Shown piece by piece: positions 34,183-41,130 of a stretch of 64,000 bases of DNA. The translations under genes and the position numbers were made by a program. Under the pieces are notes generated by a model that ran no database searches, was not told where the DNA came from, and saw only the letters and a list, made by a program, of their open reading frames with translations. The first letter of the stretch is position 1. Every line of letters begins with the position of its first letter. The DNA comes from Streptomyces sp. NBC_00249 (lineage in GTDB: Bacteria; Actinomycetota; Actinomycetes; Streptomycetales; Streptomycetaceae): NCBI RefSeq assembly GCF_026342355.1, contig NZ_JAPEMV010000001.1, positions 992,001-1,056,000 on the forward strand, given 5' to 3'.

Positions 34183-35375
34183 ACGCCGCCACCGTCCTCG
34201 AGACCCGCTTCGGCCCGCGTCTGGCCGCCCCCGACCCGGTCGGGGACACCGCGCTCGGGCAGTCCCTCGTGACCGGTGCGGCCGGGGTCGTTCTATGGCA
34301 CATCGAACGCGCCCTGACCGGGGCCGGTACTTGGGAGCCGGTCGGAGCATGGCTGACGGCCGCGACCCACGCGGATGTGACCGCAGCCGACACTGCCTGC
34401 CTCAGCTACGGCGCCCCCGGCCTGGCGTTCGTCCTGCACGCGGCCGGAGCCGACGGCAACGACCGCCACCGCACCGCCCGGGACCGGCTCGATGCGGCCA
34501 CCGCCGCCCTCGCGCACCGCCGCGCCGAAGCCGCCCACGCCCGCATCCGGCGCGGCGAGCTGCCCGCGTTCGCCGAATACGACCTGCTGCACGGCCTGAC
34601 CGGCATCGGCGTTCACCTACTGCTCCACACCCCCGGCAGCGACGCCCTCGCCGCCGTGCTCACCTACCTCGTCGCCCTCACCCGGCCCCTGACCGTCCAC
34701 GGGCAGACGCTGCCGGGCTGGTGGTGCGCCCACGACCCGCACCGCTTCTACACCCCGGGCGGGCACGGCAACTTCGGCATGGCCCACGGCATCACCGGCC
34801 CGCTCGCCCTCCTCGCCCAGGCCCAGCGGAGGGGCGTCGCCGTGGACGGGCAGGGCGAGGCCATCGCCACCATCACCGCCTGGTTCGGCCAGTGGCGCCA
34901 GGACGGCGAGAGCGGCCCGTGGTGGCCGGAGACGATCACCCGCGAAGAAGCGGCGGCCGGACGCCCCAACGCGACTGGGCCATGGCGGCCGTCGTGGTGC
35001 TACGGCACCCCCGGCATCGCCCGCGCTCTCCAGCTCGCCGCCATCGCCACCGCCGATACCCGCCGGCAGGAAGCCGCCGAACACACGCTGGCCGCCTGCC
35101 TCGCCGACCCCCGCCAGCTTGCCAAGGTCACCGACGCCGGCCTCTGCCACGGTGCGGCCGGACTGTTCCAGACCGTATGGCGGGCAGCCCGCGACGCCCG
35201 CACGCCGGGCCTCGGTGCCGCCGCCCGCCGCCTGGCGGACACGTTCACCGGCCAGCACGCGCCCGAGGACACCGGGTTCCTCGAAGGCGCCGCCGGACAG
35301 GCGCTCGCCCAGGCCACGGCCCTCTACGACCGGCCGCCCGCCTCCGGCTGGGACGCCTGCCTCCTCATCACCTGA
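34179..35375 (+). CDS. lanC: Lanthionine synthetase LanC (cyclase)
   Basis: 398 aa. The LanC toroid hallmarks are present: HGNFGMAHGITGPLALLA (catalytic His), WCYGTPGIARAL (zinc ligand Cys) and LCHGAAGLFQTVW (zinc ligands Cys-His), ending GFLEGAAGQALAQ. It adds Cys thiols to Dha/Dhb to form thioether rings in the FxLD peptide. The start GTG 34179 overlaps the lanB stop, so dehydratase and cyclase are made together. Confidence 0.92.
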   Translation: MNAATVLETRFGPRLAAPDPVGDTALGQSLVTGAAGVVLWHIERALTGAGTWEPVGAWLTAATHADVTAADTACLSYGAPGLAFVLHAAGADGNDRHRTARDRLDAATAALAHRRAEAAHARIRRGELPAFAEYDLLHGLTGIGVHLLLHTPGSDALAAVLTYLVALTRPLTVHGQTLPGWWCAHDPHRFYTPGGHGNFGMAHGITGPLALLAQAQRRGVAVDGQGEAIATITAWFGQWRQDGESGPWWPETITREEAAAGRPNATGPWRPSWCYGTPGIARALQLAAIATADTRRQEAAEHTLAACLADPRQLAKVTDAGLCHGAAGLFQTVWRAARDARTPGLGAAARRLADTFTGQHAPEDTGFLEGAAGQALAQATALYDRPPASGWDACLLIT

Positions 35376-35390
35376 CCCCCGCACCGGCCC

Positions 35391-35435
35391 AGGTGCTCCA
35401 GAGCACACGCGCCGGCCGCGTGCTTCCCGTCACCT
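35391..35435. repeat. Cluster repeat copy 6
   Basis: Outer arms AGGTG and CACCT, inner AGCACACGCG and CGCGTGCT around CCGGC. It starts 16 bp after the lanC stop and ends 24 bp before the SpaB_C-type gene. Confidence 0.65.
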
Positions 35436-35458
35436 TCCGCGGAGAGGAACCACCCCTG

Positions 35459-36445
35459 ATGAACGCCCCGCATGCCCCCCAGAGCACTGAACACGCCGTC
35501 CTCGCCGTCCTGTCCGGGCAGTCCCTCGCCGCCACCGCCGCCCGTGCGGGCATCGACGCCGAAGAACTCGGCGACGCCGTCACCCTGTACCGGGCAGCCG
35601 GGCAAGCCGTCCTCGCCGAGCAGGCCGCCCGCCGCGACTGGCACCAGGTCCGCATCGAGTTCGCCGACTTCGACCGCGCCGAAGACGCCGCCGCAACCCA
35701 CCTGGCCCCCCGCCTGCGGATGCTGGAGGACAGCGGACTCCTGGCCGCGTGGTGGTACATCCGCAAAGCGCCGTGCTGGCGGCTGCGGCTGTTGCCCGCG
35801 CCGGGCGCCGACCCCGCCCGCCTCCACCTCGCCACCTCCGAACTGCTCGGTGCACTCGTCCAGTCCGCAGAGATCATCCGCTGGTGGCCGACCGTCTACG
35901 AGCCGGAAGTCCTCGCCTTCGGCGGTCTGGAGGGCATCGACACCGCCCACAGCCTCTTCCACGCCGACAGCCGCCACTTCCTCGCCCGCACCCACCAGCC
36001 CCCGGGCCTGGGGCGGCGCGAGATGTCGATGCTGCTGTGCACCGCCCTGTTCCGGTCGGCCGGGCTGGATTGGTACGAACAGGGCGACGTGTGGGACCGG
36101 GTGGCCCGGATGCGGCCCCTGCCCGAGGACATCACCCCCGACCGCCTCAACGGCATGGGCGACGGACTGCGGCGGCTACTGGCCCTCGACACCCGCACCC
36201 TGAGCGGCCCCGGCGGCACGATGGAAGCAGCCGCCCCGTGGCTCGCCGCGTTCACGACTGCCGGGCAGGCCATCGGCAACGCTGCCCAGAGCGGCATCCT
36301 GCAACGCGGACCCCGCGACATCCTCGCCCACCACGTGATCTTCCACTGGAACCGTCACGGTCTCACCGCACGCGCACAGTCCACCCTCGCCCACGCCACC
36401 CGAGCCGTCATCATGAACCCGACTTCCGCCGGCCAGAAACCGTGA
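35459..36445 (+). CDS. Thiopeptide-type bacteriocin biosynthesis protein (stand-alone SpaB_C domain)
   Basis: 328 aa. From ~residue 60 (DWHQVRIEFADFD, WWYIRKAPCWRLRLLP, AHSLFHADSRHFLA, VIFHWNRHGL at the end) it matches the SpaB_C domain that removes glutamate from glutamylated Ser/Thr in split LanB systems. The first ~55 residues are a short helical extension. Its presence together with a full LanB is common in FxLD-type clusters; it may be a second eliminase or catalyse another step on the peptide. ATG 35459 has AGAGG upstream. It is the last recognisable gene of the cluster. Confidence 0.85.
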   Translation: MNAPHAPQSTEHAVLAVLSGQSLAATAARAGIDAEELGDAVTLYRAAGQAVLAEQAARRDWHQVRIEFADFDRAEDAAATHLAPRLRMLEDSGLLAAWWYIRKAPCWRLRLLPAPGADPARLHLATSELLGALVQSAEIIRWWPTVYEPEVLAFGGLEGIDTAHSLFHADSRHFLARTHQPPGLGRREMSMLLCTALFRSAGLDWYEQGDVWDRVARMRPLPEDITPDRLNGMGDGLRRLLALDTRTLSGPGGTMEAAAPWLAAFTTAGQAIGNAAQSGILQRGPRDILAHHVIFHWNRHGLTARAQSTLAHATRAVIMNPTSAGQKP

Positions 36446-36493
36446 CAGGACGGGTTCCCGCACGCCAGATCCGGGCGGCCTGCCGTCGAGGAC

Positions 36494-36539
36494 AGGTGAC
36501 CAGCAGCTCCTGCGCCGGCCGCGGTGCTCCTTCTCACCA
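36494..36539. repeat. Cluster repeat copy 7 (rightmost)
   Basis: Outer AGGTGA/TCACC, CGCCGGCCGCGGTGCTCC core. It lies 49 bp after the SpaB_C gene and marks the right end of the repeat-bearing region. Confidence 0.6.
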
Positions 36540-36933
36540 GCCGGGCTGCTGCCAATCTGCGGGGCGTCGGGCAGTGATCTGGGCACCGCTACTGCCGCCA
36601 GCCCCTCCAAGCGTGGGTGACCGAGTTCTCCGCAGCCGGCCTCGCTATGACCGCCTCGTCGAACACCGATCCGCCGCCTCAACGCCCCACCAGCACCCGG
36701 TCCCGTACGAGAAACTGAGCCGACAGCGCGGATTCATCGCCTTCCAGCTCATCAAGACCCCGGCACGGTCCCTCGCCTGACCAGGCACCGATGTACCGGC
36801 TCGCCCCTCGGGAGTAATAAGGTCAACGGGAGATCGCCGTCCGAGACCCTGCAGCGGAGCGGACCCCAAATCTTGCTCAAGGCCGGGCTGGAGCCGGGCA
36901 TCCAGGCGCGAGCGGGGTCTAGTTTGTCCGGAC
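36540..36933. other. Non-coding gap between lanthipeptide cluster and carbonic anhydrase
   Basis: About 390 bp with short open frames only, none with a good ribosome site and family resemblance. I see no RNA gene or mobile element. It should contain the carbonic anhydrase promoter; CGGACATGAG at the end holds that gene's ATG without a strong ribosome site. Confidence 0.4.
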
Positions 36934-37677
36934 ATGAGTGTCGATCGTGACTGCGGGTCCGAGGTGGTCGTCGCACGTCGCCGACTGGTGCGTGTGGGGT
37001 TGAGCGGGGCGGCGGCGCTAGCGGCTGGCCTGGTGTGCGGGTCGTCAGCCGCCTCAGGCCCGCGGACCCAGGCGGCAGCCGGCGGCAGGCCGCGACCCTT
37101 GGGGCCGGGGCGTGCGTGGAGTGAGCTGGAGGCGGGGAACCGCCGGTGGCGAACGTTCCACGAGAGCCATCCGGACCGCGCCGGGGATGTGCGCCGGGCG
37201 CTGGTGGACGGGCAGCACCCATTCGCGGTGGTCCTGGGGTGCGTGGACTCACGCGTGCCGCCGGAACTGGTCTTCGACCAGGGGCTGGGTGATCTGCTCA
37301 CCGTGCGATCGGCGGGCGAAGTCCTGGACGAAGCGGTCCTGGGCAGCATCGCCTACGGCGTGCTGGAGCTCGGCGTCCCGCTGATCGTCGTCCTGGGCCA
37401 TCAGGGCTGCGGGGCGGTCGCCTCGGCCGTGCACGCCGAGGCCGGTGGCGAGCTCCCGGCACACATCCGCTACCTGGCGGACCGGATCCGACCGGCGATC
37501 GACCACCGGCTTCAAGGCGAGGCCCGGATCGACGCGGCGGTCACCGAGAACGTGCGCCGGGTCCGGGCACGCCTTGCCGACGAGCCGGACCTCGCCGCCC
37601 GGGTCGCGGACGGCCGCCTGGCCGTGGTCGGCGCCCGCTACGAGCTGACCAGCCAGCGGGTACGTAAGGTTCCCTGA
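36934..37677 (+). CDS. Beta-class carbonic anhydrase, exported
   Basis: 247 aa. Zinc ligands and dyad are seen in VLGCVDSRVPPELVFDQG (Cys ~102, Asp-Arg) and LGHQGCGAVAS (His-x-x-Cys, ~155). The N-terminus has a twin-arginine-like ARRRLVRVGLSGAAALAAG signal, implying export of the folded metalloenzyme by Tat, as for a group of Streptomyces beta-CAs. It interconverts CO2 and bicarbonate outside the membrane. A SulP-type anion transporter encoded 3-6 kb away could take up bicarbonate, a plausible pairing but not proof. Confidence 0.88.
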   Translation: MSVDRDCGSEVVVARRRLVRVGLSGAAALAAGLVCGSSAASGPRTQAAAGGRPRPLGPGRAWSELEAGNRRWRTFHESHPDRAGDVRRALVDGQHPFAVVLGCVDSRVPPELVFDQGLGDLLTVRSAGEVLDEAVLGSIAYGVLELGVPLIVVLGHQGCGAVASAVHAEAGGELPAHIRYLADRIRPAIDHRLQGEARIDAAVTENVRRVRARLADEPDLAARVADGRLAVVGARYELTSQRVRKVP

Positions 37678-37750
37678 CCAGCCGGGGCAGGTGAGATCGG
37701 GTAGCCGGCCTCACCACTCACCATGAACCTCCTGACGGACCCACACCCGG

Positions 37751-37771
37751 TAGACTTGCAGAGTTATGCAA
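37751..37771 (+). promoter_or_regulatory. Promoter with ArsR-type operator TTGCA-N6-TGCAA
   Basis: TAGACT (37751-37756) is a perfect actinomycete -10 hexamer; the inverted repeat TTGCA-GAGTTA-TGCAA (37756-37771) overlaps it and the expected start point. The same operator occurs before both ArsR genes (39520, 43291). Binding there would block transcription of the downstream four-gene unit. Confidence 0.65.
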
Positions 37772-37790
37772 TTTACTAATTCTGGAAACG

Positions 37791-37985
37791 GTGAACGGGG
37801 GTCGCAGTGTGGCCGGGTTCAAGGAAGCAGCGCTGGAACGGGTCCGTGTGGCGCGGGCTCGTCTGCAGGCTGCACAGGAGGCTGACGACGCCTTCGAGGA
37901 GGCGCAGGCCGCGGAGGAGCTGGAGGACGCATTGCGCGTGGCCCGCGATCACGGCGTCGCCACCGACGCTGGGGACAGCCGGTGA
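37791..37985 (+). CDS. Small helical protein, unknown function
   Basis: 64 aa from GTG 37791 (or 58 aa from GTG 37809, which has GGGGG seven bases upstream). The sequence is one long charged helix (FKEAALERVRVARARLQAAQ then EAQAAEELEDALRVARDHG), likely a coiled coil. It is the first gene behind the TTGCA operator and is followed by an RsbW-like ATPase. Function not recognised. Confidence 0.55.
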   Translation: MNGGRSVAGFKEAALERVRVARARLQAAQEADDAFEEAQAAEELEDALRVARDHGVATDAGDSR

Positions 37986-38022
37986 ACCGGACAGTGTCAC
38001 CGGCCGGTCTGAGGCGTCGGTG

Positions 38023-38469
38023 ATGGGCCGGCACCCCGGCGGGCAGCAGGCCGTCGAGGGGCGCAAGCACGCGTGGACGGTGCCGCTGGCGCCGGGTTCC
38101 GTACGAGCCGTGCGCGAGCGCAGCGAACGCGCCCTGGTCCTCTTTGGCCTGGATAGTTCCTCCACACTCTTCGGGGCCGTGCTCCTGGTGGTCAGCGAGC
38201 TGGTGACCAACGCCATCCGGCACGCCCAGCACTCCCCGGATGCGGAGGTCACCCTCCACCTGACCGAGCACTTGCTCGTGGTATCCGTCGGGGACCTGGA
38301 CTCGCGCCCGATAACGCTGGCCGATGCCAGCCGGACCTCCGGGCAGGGGCTGCGCGCGGTGGCTGACCTTGCGCGTGCCTTCGGCGGCGACGTCCGCATC
38401 GAGCCCTCCTCCGGAGGGCGCGGCAAGACGATCATCGTCCGCTTCATCCTGCCGGAAGGCACACCTTGA
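38023..38469 (+). CDS. RsbW-like histidine-kinase-type ATPase (HATPase_c)
   Basis: 148 aa. The N-box VVSELVTNAIRHAQHSPDAE (~60) and the G-box SGQGLRAVADLARAFGG with GRGKTIIVRF at the end are those of anti-sigma-factor/serine kinases of the RsbW/SpoIIAB type common in Streptomyces. No DNA-binding or sensor domain is attached. The partner sigma factor or antagonist is not visible here; a STAS-like protein is encoded at 39865. ATG 38023 was chosen as the first start ahead of the conserved domain. It is coupled to the next gene by a TTGA overlap. Confidence 0.78.
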   Translation: MGRHPGGQQAVEGRKHAWTVPLAPGSVRAVRERSERALVLFGLDSSSTLFGAVLLVVSELVTNAIRHAQHSPDAEVTLHLTEHLLVVSVGDLDSRPITLADASRTSGQGLRAVADLARAFGGDVRIEPSSGGRGKTIIVRFILPEGTP

Positions 38470-38669
38470 CCAACATCACCCAACGGGCCGTCCCGCTGTA
38501 CGAGATCACCTACCTCGGCACCGGCCCCAAGCAGGACGTCCGCACAGTCGAGGCCGGGGAAGTCGCGGCCGTCATCAAGTACGCCGGCGAGCACGGCATG
38601 CAGGTTCTCGTCCGCCCGTGCACCGACCTGCTCCAGGAGCCGGACACCGGGAAGGAAGACGCATCATGA
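38466..38669 (+). CDS. Small conserved-looking protein, unknown
   Basis: 67 aa from a TTG at 38466 overlapping the ATPase stop by 4 bp. It reads as a small beta-alpha-beta unit (LYEITYLGTGPKQDVRTVEA, then EVAAVIKYAGEHGMQVLVRP). I do not recognise the family. The 4-bp overlaps on both sides indicate a genuine co-translated gene. Confidence 0.6.
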   Translation: MTNITQRAVPLYEITYLGTGPKQDVRTVEAGEVAAVIKYAGEHGMQVLVRPCTDLLQEPDTGKEDAS

Positions 38670-38824
38670 CGGATAACCCGCCCGAGAAGAACACGGCGGC
38701 GGACCAGGAGAAATGGAAAGAGAAGGGCGTCGCCCTGCGCGCCTTCTTCTACATCTTCGGCACGCACGTGTTCGCCGGGTTCATCTGGCTGCTGTTCTAC
38801 CTGGGCCAACACGCCCAGAAATGA
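38666..38824 (+). CDS. Small single-pass membrane protein (DUF6126-like)
   Basis: 52 aa. A charged N-terminal half (KNTAADQEKWKEKG) is followed by one membrane helix ALRAFFYIFGTHVFAGFIW extending into LLFYLG. It resembles small DUF6126 proteins of streptomycetes, which have no known function. ATG 38666 overlaps the preceding stop by 4 bp; it ends the TTGCA-controlled operon. Confidence 0.65.
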   Translation: MTDNPPEKNTAADQEKWKEKGVALRAFFYIFGTHVFAGFIWLLFYLGQHAQK

Positions 38825-38981
38825 GACCAGGGCTGAAGCGGCGCCCAGCGGGATCCATGGACGGCAGGGCGGTTGAAGGTTCCGTCTCGGTCCGTCCGCC
38901 GAGCGCGCACAGCTGAATGCGGGCCACCCTCGGGGCCAGCGGTATCCGAGACCGAGCGGTCGGTGCAGAACACAAGAGGGA

Positions 38982-39038
38982 GCGGCCGTCTTCCGGTGTC
39001 AGAAGCGCGTTGAACCCGCACTAACGGAAGACGGCCGC
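38982..39038. terminator. Long inverted repeat between convergent operons
   Basis: Perfect 14-bp arms GCGGCCGTCTTCCG (38982) and CGGAAGACGGCCGC (39025) enclose a 29-base loop. It lies between the rightward operon ending at 38824 and the leftward arsR gene ending at 39086, so it can serve as a bidirectional terminator. No T-run follows on either strand, as often in Streptomyces, and the loop is longer than usual. Confidence 0.6.
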
Positions 39039-39085
39039 AGTATGTGGGGTGCGGGCTCCGCAGGGCCGGCACCGTGGGGCACCGC

Positions 39086-39421
39086 TCAGGCGTGGCGGCT
39101 GGCCTTGAGGTCGGCCAGAAGTTCGGCCTGGCCCTCCAAGACGCCGGAGAGGATGCCACGGGCGACCCGCAGGAGCTCGGCGATCTCGGAGTGGGTGAGG
39201 CTGTAGTACACGTTCGAGCCCTCCCGGCGGGTGACTACCAGGTTGGCCTTGCGCAGGACGGCGAGCTGCTGGGAGAGGCTCGCGGCCTCCACCCCGACCT
39301 CGGGCAGCATCTCGGCGACCGCGTGCTCGCGTACGGCCAGGAGTTCCAGGACACGGATGCGGACCGGGTGCCCCAGCGTTTTGAAAAACTCCGCCTTCAG
39401 CTGGTACAGCGGTGTGCTCAC
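39086..39421 (-). CDS. ArsR-family transcriptional regulator (1)
   Basis: 111 aa from GTG 39421 (AGAGG seven bases upstream). A compact ArsR winged helix: FFKTLGHPVRIRVLELLAVR, recognition helix ASLSQQLAVLRKANLV, wing TRREGSNVYYSL. There is no clear CxC metal-binding motif in the recognition helix. It is about 55% similar by eye to the ArsR at 42857-43198, and both genes have the same TTGCA-N6-TGCAA operator upstream, so they probably autoregulate and may cross-regulate. Confidence 0.88.
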   Translation of the reverse strand: MSTPLYQLKAEFFKTLGHPVRIRVLELLAVREHAVAEMLPEVGVEAASLSQQLAVLRKANLVVTRREGSNVYYSLTHSEIAELLRVARGILSGVLEGQAELLADLKASRHA

Positions 39422-39519
39422 CTTCGTACCTCTGTCCTGACTGCCCATCTCATCCACCCGGAACCGTTCCTTCGCAGGGGCATCCGTTCGCCCCTCTTCA
39501 CACCTTGTGACCTCCACAA

Positions 39520-39535
39520 TTGCAGATCCCTGCAA
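39520..39535. promoter_or_regulatory. ArsR-type operator TTGCA-N6-TGCAA (upstream of arsR 1)
   Basis: TTGCA-GATCCC-TGCAA lies 99 bp upstream of the GTG at 39421, between it and the PhnA-domain gene. It is the same pattern as at 37756 and 43291. Confidence 0.6.
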
Positions 39536-39598
39536 CTCACGGGACCTGGGCGGGGCACCTTCGTGACGTTCGGACCCCCAGGGCGGGTCCTTCGCCGG

Positions 39599-39820
39599 TC
39601 AGGCCTTCTTGAGGAACTCGGTCTTCAAGACCAGGCCCTTGACCTTCTTGGTGTTGCACTCGACCTCGCCGGGGCGGGAGGTGAGGCGGATGTTCTTGAC
39701 CAGGGTGCCGCGCTTGAGGGTCTCGGAGGTGCCCTTGACCTTCAGGTCCTTGGTCAGGGTGACCGAGTCCCCGTCCTCCAGGACGGTGCCGTTGGAGTCC
39801 TTGAAGATGATGTCGCTCAT
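39599..39820 (-). CDS. PhnA-domain protein (short form without zinc ribbon)
   Basis: 73 aa corresponding to the C-terminal PhnA/YjdM domain only: IIFKDSNGTVLEDGDSVTLT and TLKRGTLVKNIRLTS, then a Lys-rich LVLKTEFLKKA end. The N-terminal zinc ribbon of full-length YjdM is absent. Despite the name, this family is not shown to act in phosphonate use. It closes the leftward operon that begins with arsR 2 and sulP. Confidence 0.78.
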   Translation of the reverse strand: MSDIIFKDSNGTVLEDGDSVTLTKDLKVKGTSETLKRGTLVKNIRLTSRPGEVECNTKKVKGLVLKTEFLKKA

Positions 39821-39864
39821 GGTGCAGGTGTCCTTCGTCGTTCTCGTGGATGGTCGTGCTGGTC

Positions 39865-40269
39865 TCAGGTGAGGGCAGGTTCCTCGGGGGAGGTGGGCCA
39901 GTCATCGGTGGTCCACTGCTTGACCGTGCCGTGGGCGCCGTGGGCGGCCAGGGCGGCGGCGAGGTCGCAGTGGACCGGGACGGGCGGGCAGGTGGCATCC
40001 GGGACGAGAGATCCGTCCGCGGGTATCGCGGCGAGCTCGAGTCGGCGCCCGCTCTCGCCGAGGCGACGGGCGGCCTGCGCGACCGCGATCTGCCCGCCGG
40101 CCGACCAGCCCAGCAGACCGGTCAGGTCGAGAATGACCGGCCCGGTACCCCGGGCGAGCGCCCAGCCGATCGCGCCGGTGAACCGGTCGGTGGCATCCGC
40201 GCCGAGATACCCGGCCAGGGACAGGACCCCCAGGTCCTGACGGGTCGTGTAGCGCCATTCGATCGTCAT
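39865..40269 (-). CDS. STAS-like anti-anti-sigma family protein
   Basis: 134 aa. The layout (LGVLSLAGYLGADATDRFTG, then GPVILDLTGLLGWSAGGQ) matches a STAS/anti-sigma-factor antagonist, with Ser in the WSAGG position normally phosphorylated by RsbW-type kinases. GAGGAG lies six bases before ATG 40269. The gene encoded 16 bp upstream is an RsbW-like ATPase, so the two are a probable kinase/antagonist pair. Confidence 0.72.
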   Translation of the reverse strand: MTIEWRYTTRQDLGVLSLAGYLGADATDRFTGAIGWALARGTGPVILDLTGLLGWSAGGQIAVAQAARRLGESGRRLELAAIPADGSLVPDATCPPVPVHCDLAAALAAHGAHGTVKQWTTDDWPTSPEEPALT

Positions 40270-40285
40270 CGTCAGCTCCTCGGCT

Positions 40286-40711
40286 TCACAGGGGAAGGGT
40301 GATCCAGATGGCCTTGCCACGACCGTCCGCATCCGCCCGTACGACAGCGGTGCCGCCGAGCTCCATGGTCATCTCCACCACCATGGCCAGACCGCTGCCC
40401 GGTGCGGTGCCGAGCGCCCCGAACAGGGCAGGCTGGTAGGGGTGTCGGTCGTGGACGGCGAACGCGAACGCCCCCGGCCCGTGCGCGTAGGTCACGGTGA
40501 TCATCGGTGAGGACACGGCGGCGTGGCGGACCGCGTTGGTGACCAGCTCGGCCACGATCAGCAGCGCCGGCCCGACGCTCGGATGGCGAAGGCCCACCCC
40601 GCATTCCACGAGGACCAGCTCGGTGGTCTCGCGGGCAATGCGGACGGCCGAGCCCATGGCGGGCACGTCCAGCACGTGCCGGTAGGGCATCGTCTCGACC
40701 CGGACGATCAC
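40286..40711 (-). CDS. RsbW-like histidine-kinase-type ATPase (HATPase_c)
   Basis: 141 aa. N-box LLIVAELVTNAVRHAAVSS (~50), then GSGLAMVVEMTMELGGTAV and GRGKAIWITLPL as the G-box and final strand. It has the same minimal architecture as the protein at 38023-38469. GTG 40711 overlaps the PNPOx-like gene stop by 4 bp. Likely partner: the STAS-like protein encoded just downstream. Confidence 0.8.
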   Translation of the reverse strand: MIVRVETMPYRHVLDVPAMGSAVRIARETTELVLVECGVGLRHPSVGPALLIVAELVTNAVRHAAVSSPMITVTYAHGPGAFAFAVHDRHPYQPALFGALGTAPGSGLAMVVEMTMELGGTAVVRADADGRGKAIWITLPL

Positions 40712-41130
40712 CGGCCCGCCTCCGTCGCGGTGCGGGCCAGGCGGAATCCGGAAACGGACTGCGGATGCAGGCGCAGCAGGGTGTCGTGGGGGCCGTGCGC
40801 CCAGCCAGGCAGGGTACGCCGGTAGTGGGCGGCCTCATCCGGGTCGGCGATGACATCCGCCGGGCCGTGCGCGCTGACCGTCCAGCCGGTGCCGGCCGGT
40901 GTTCGGATCTCATCGACCTGGTAGGTCAGCAACGCGCGTCCAGGAATCGTGGCAGCTTGCACGGGGGCGCGGACGACGAGCCGTCCGTACTCCATTACGT
41001 GTGCGGCGGGGCGGACGACGGCCAGCTCGCGCTGGACGTAGACGAGGCGGCCTTGGGCGGAGCCTTCGAGGAGCCACAGAGCTTCGGTGCCGGAGACCTC
41101 GATCATGCGGCGGTCGGCGGGGACGGTCAT
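40708..41130 (-). CDS. Pyridoxamine 5'-phosphate oxidase-like protein
   Basis: 140 aa with the split-barrel start MIEVSGTEALWLLEGSAQGR and VYVQRELAVVRPAAHVMEYG, followed by ALLTYQVDEI and GWTVSAHGPADVI. Such small proteins bind FMN, F420 or other cofactors; activity is unassigned. It is coupled to sulP by an ATGA overlap (41127-41130) and to the ATPase gene by a GTGA overlap. It is distinct from the HTH-fused PNPOx protein at 16888. Confidence 0.78.
   Translation of the reverse strand: MTVPADRRMIEVSGTEALWLLEGSAQGRLVYVQRELAVVRPAAHVMEYGRLVVRAPVQAATIPGRALLTYQVDEIRTPAGTGWTVSAHGPADVIADPDEAAHYRRTLPGWAHGPHDTLLRLHPQSVSGFRLARTATEAGR

Noticed and set aside
32208..34350. Long minus-strand frames opposite lanB and lanC
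   Set aside because: They are shadow frames of high-GC coding DNA with Arg/Ser/Pro-rich translations and no family resemblance; lanB and lanC have clear motifs on the + strand.
37751..37771. Operator as control site of the carbonic anhydrase gene
   Set aside because: It lies downstream of that gene's stop (37677), so it can act only on the next operon.
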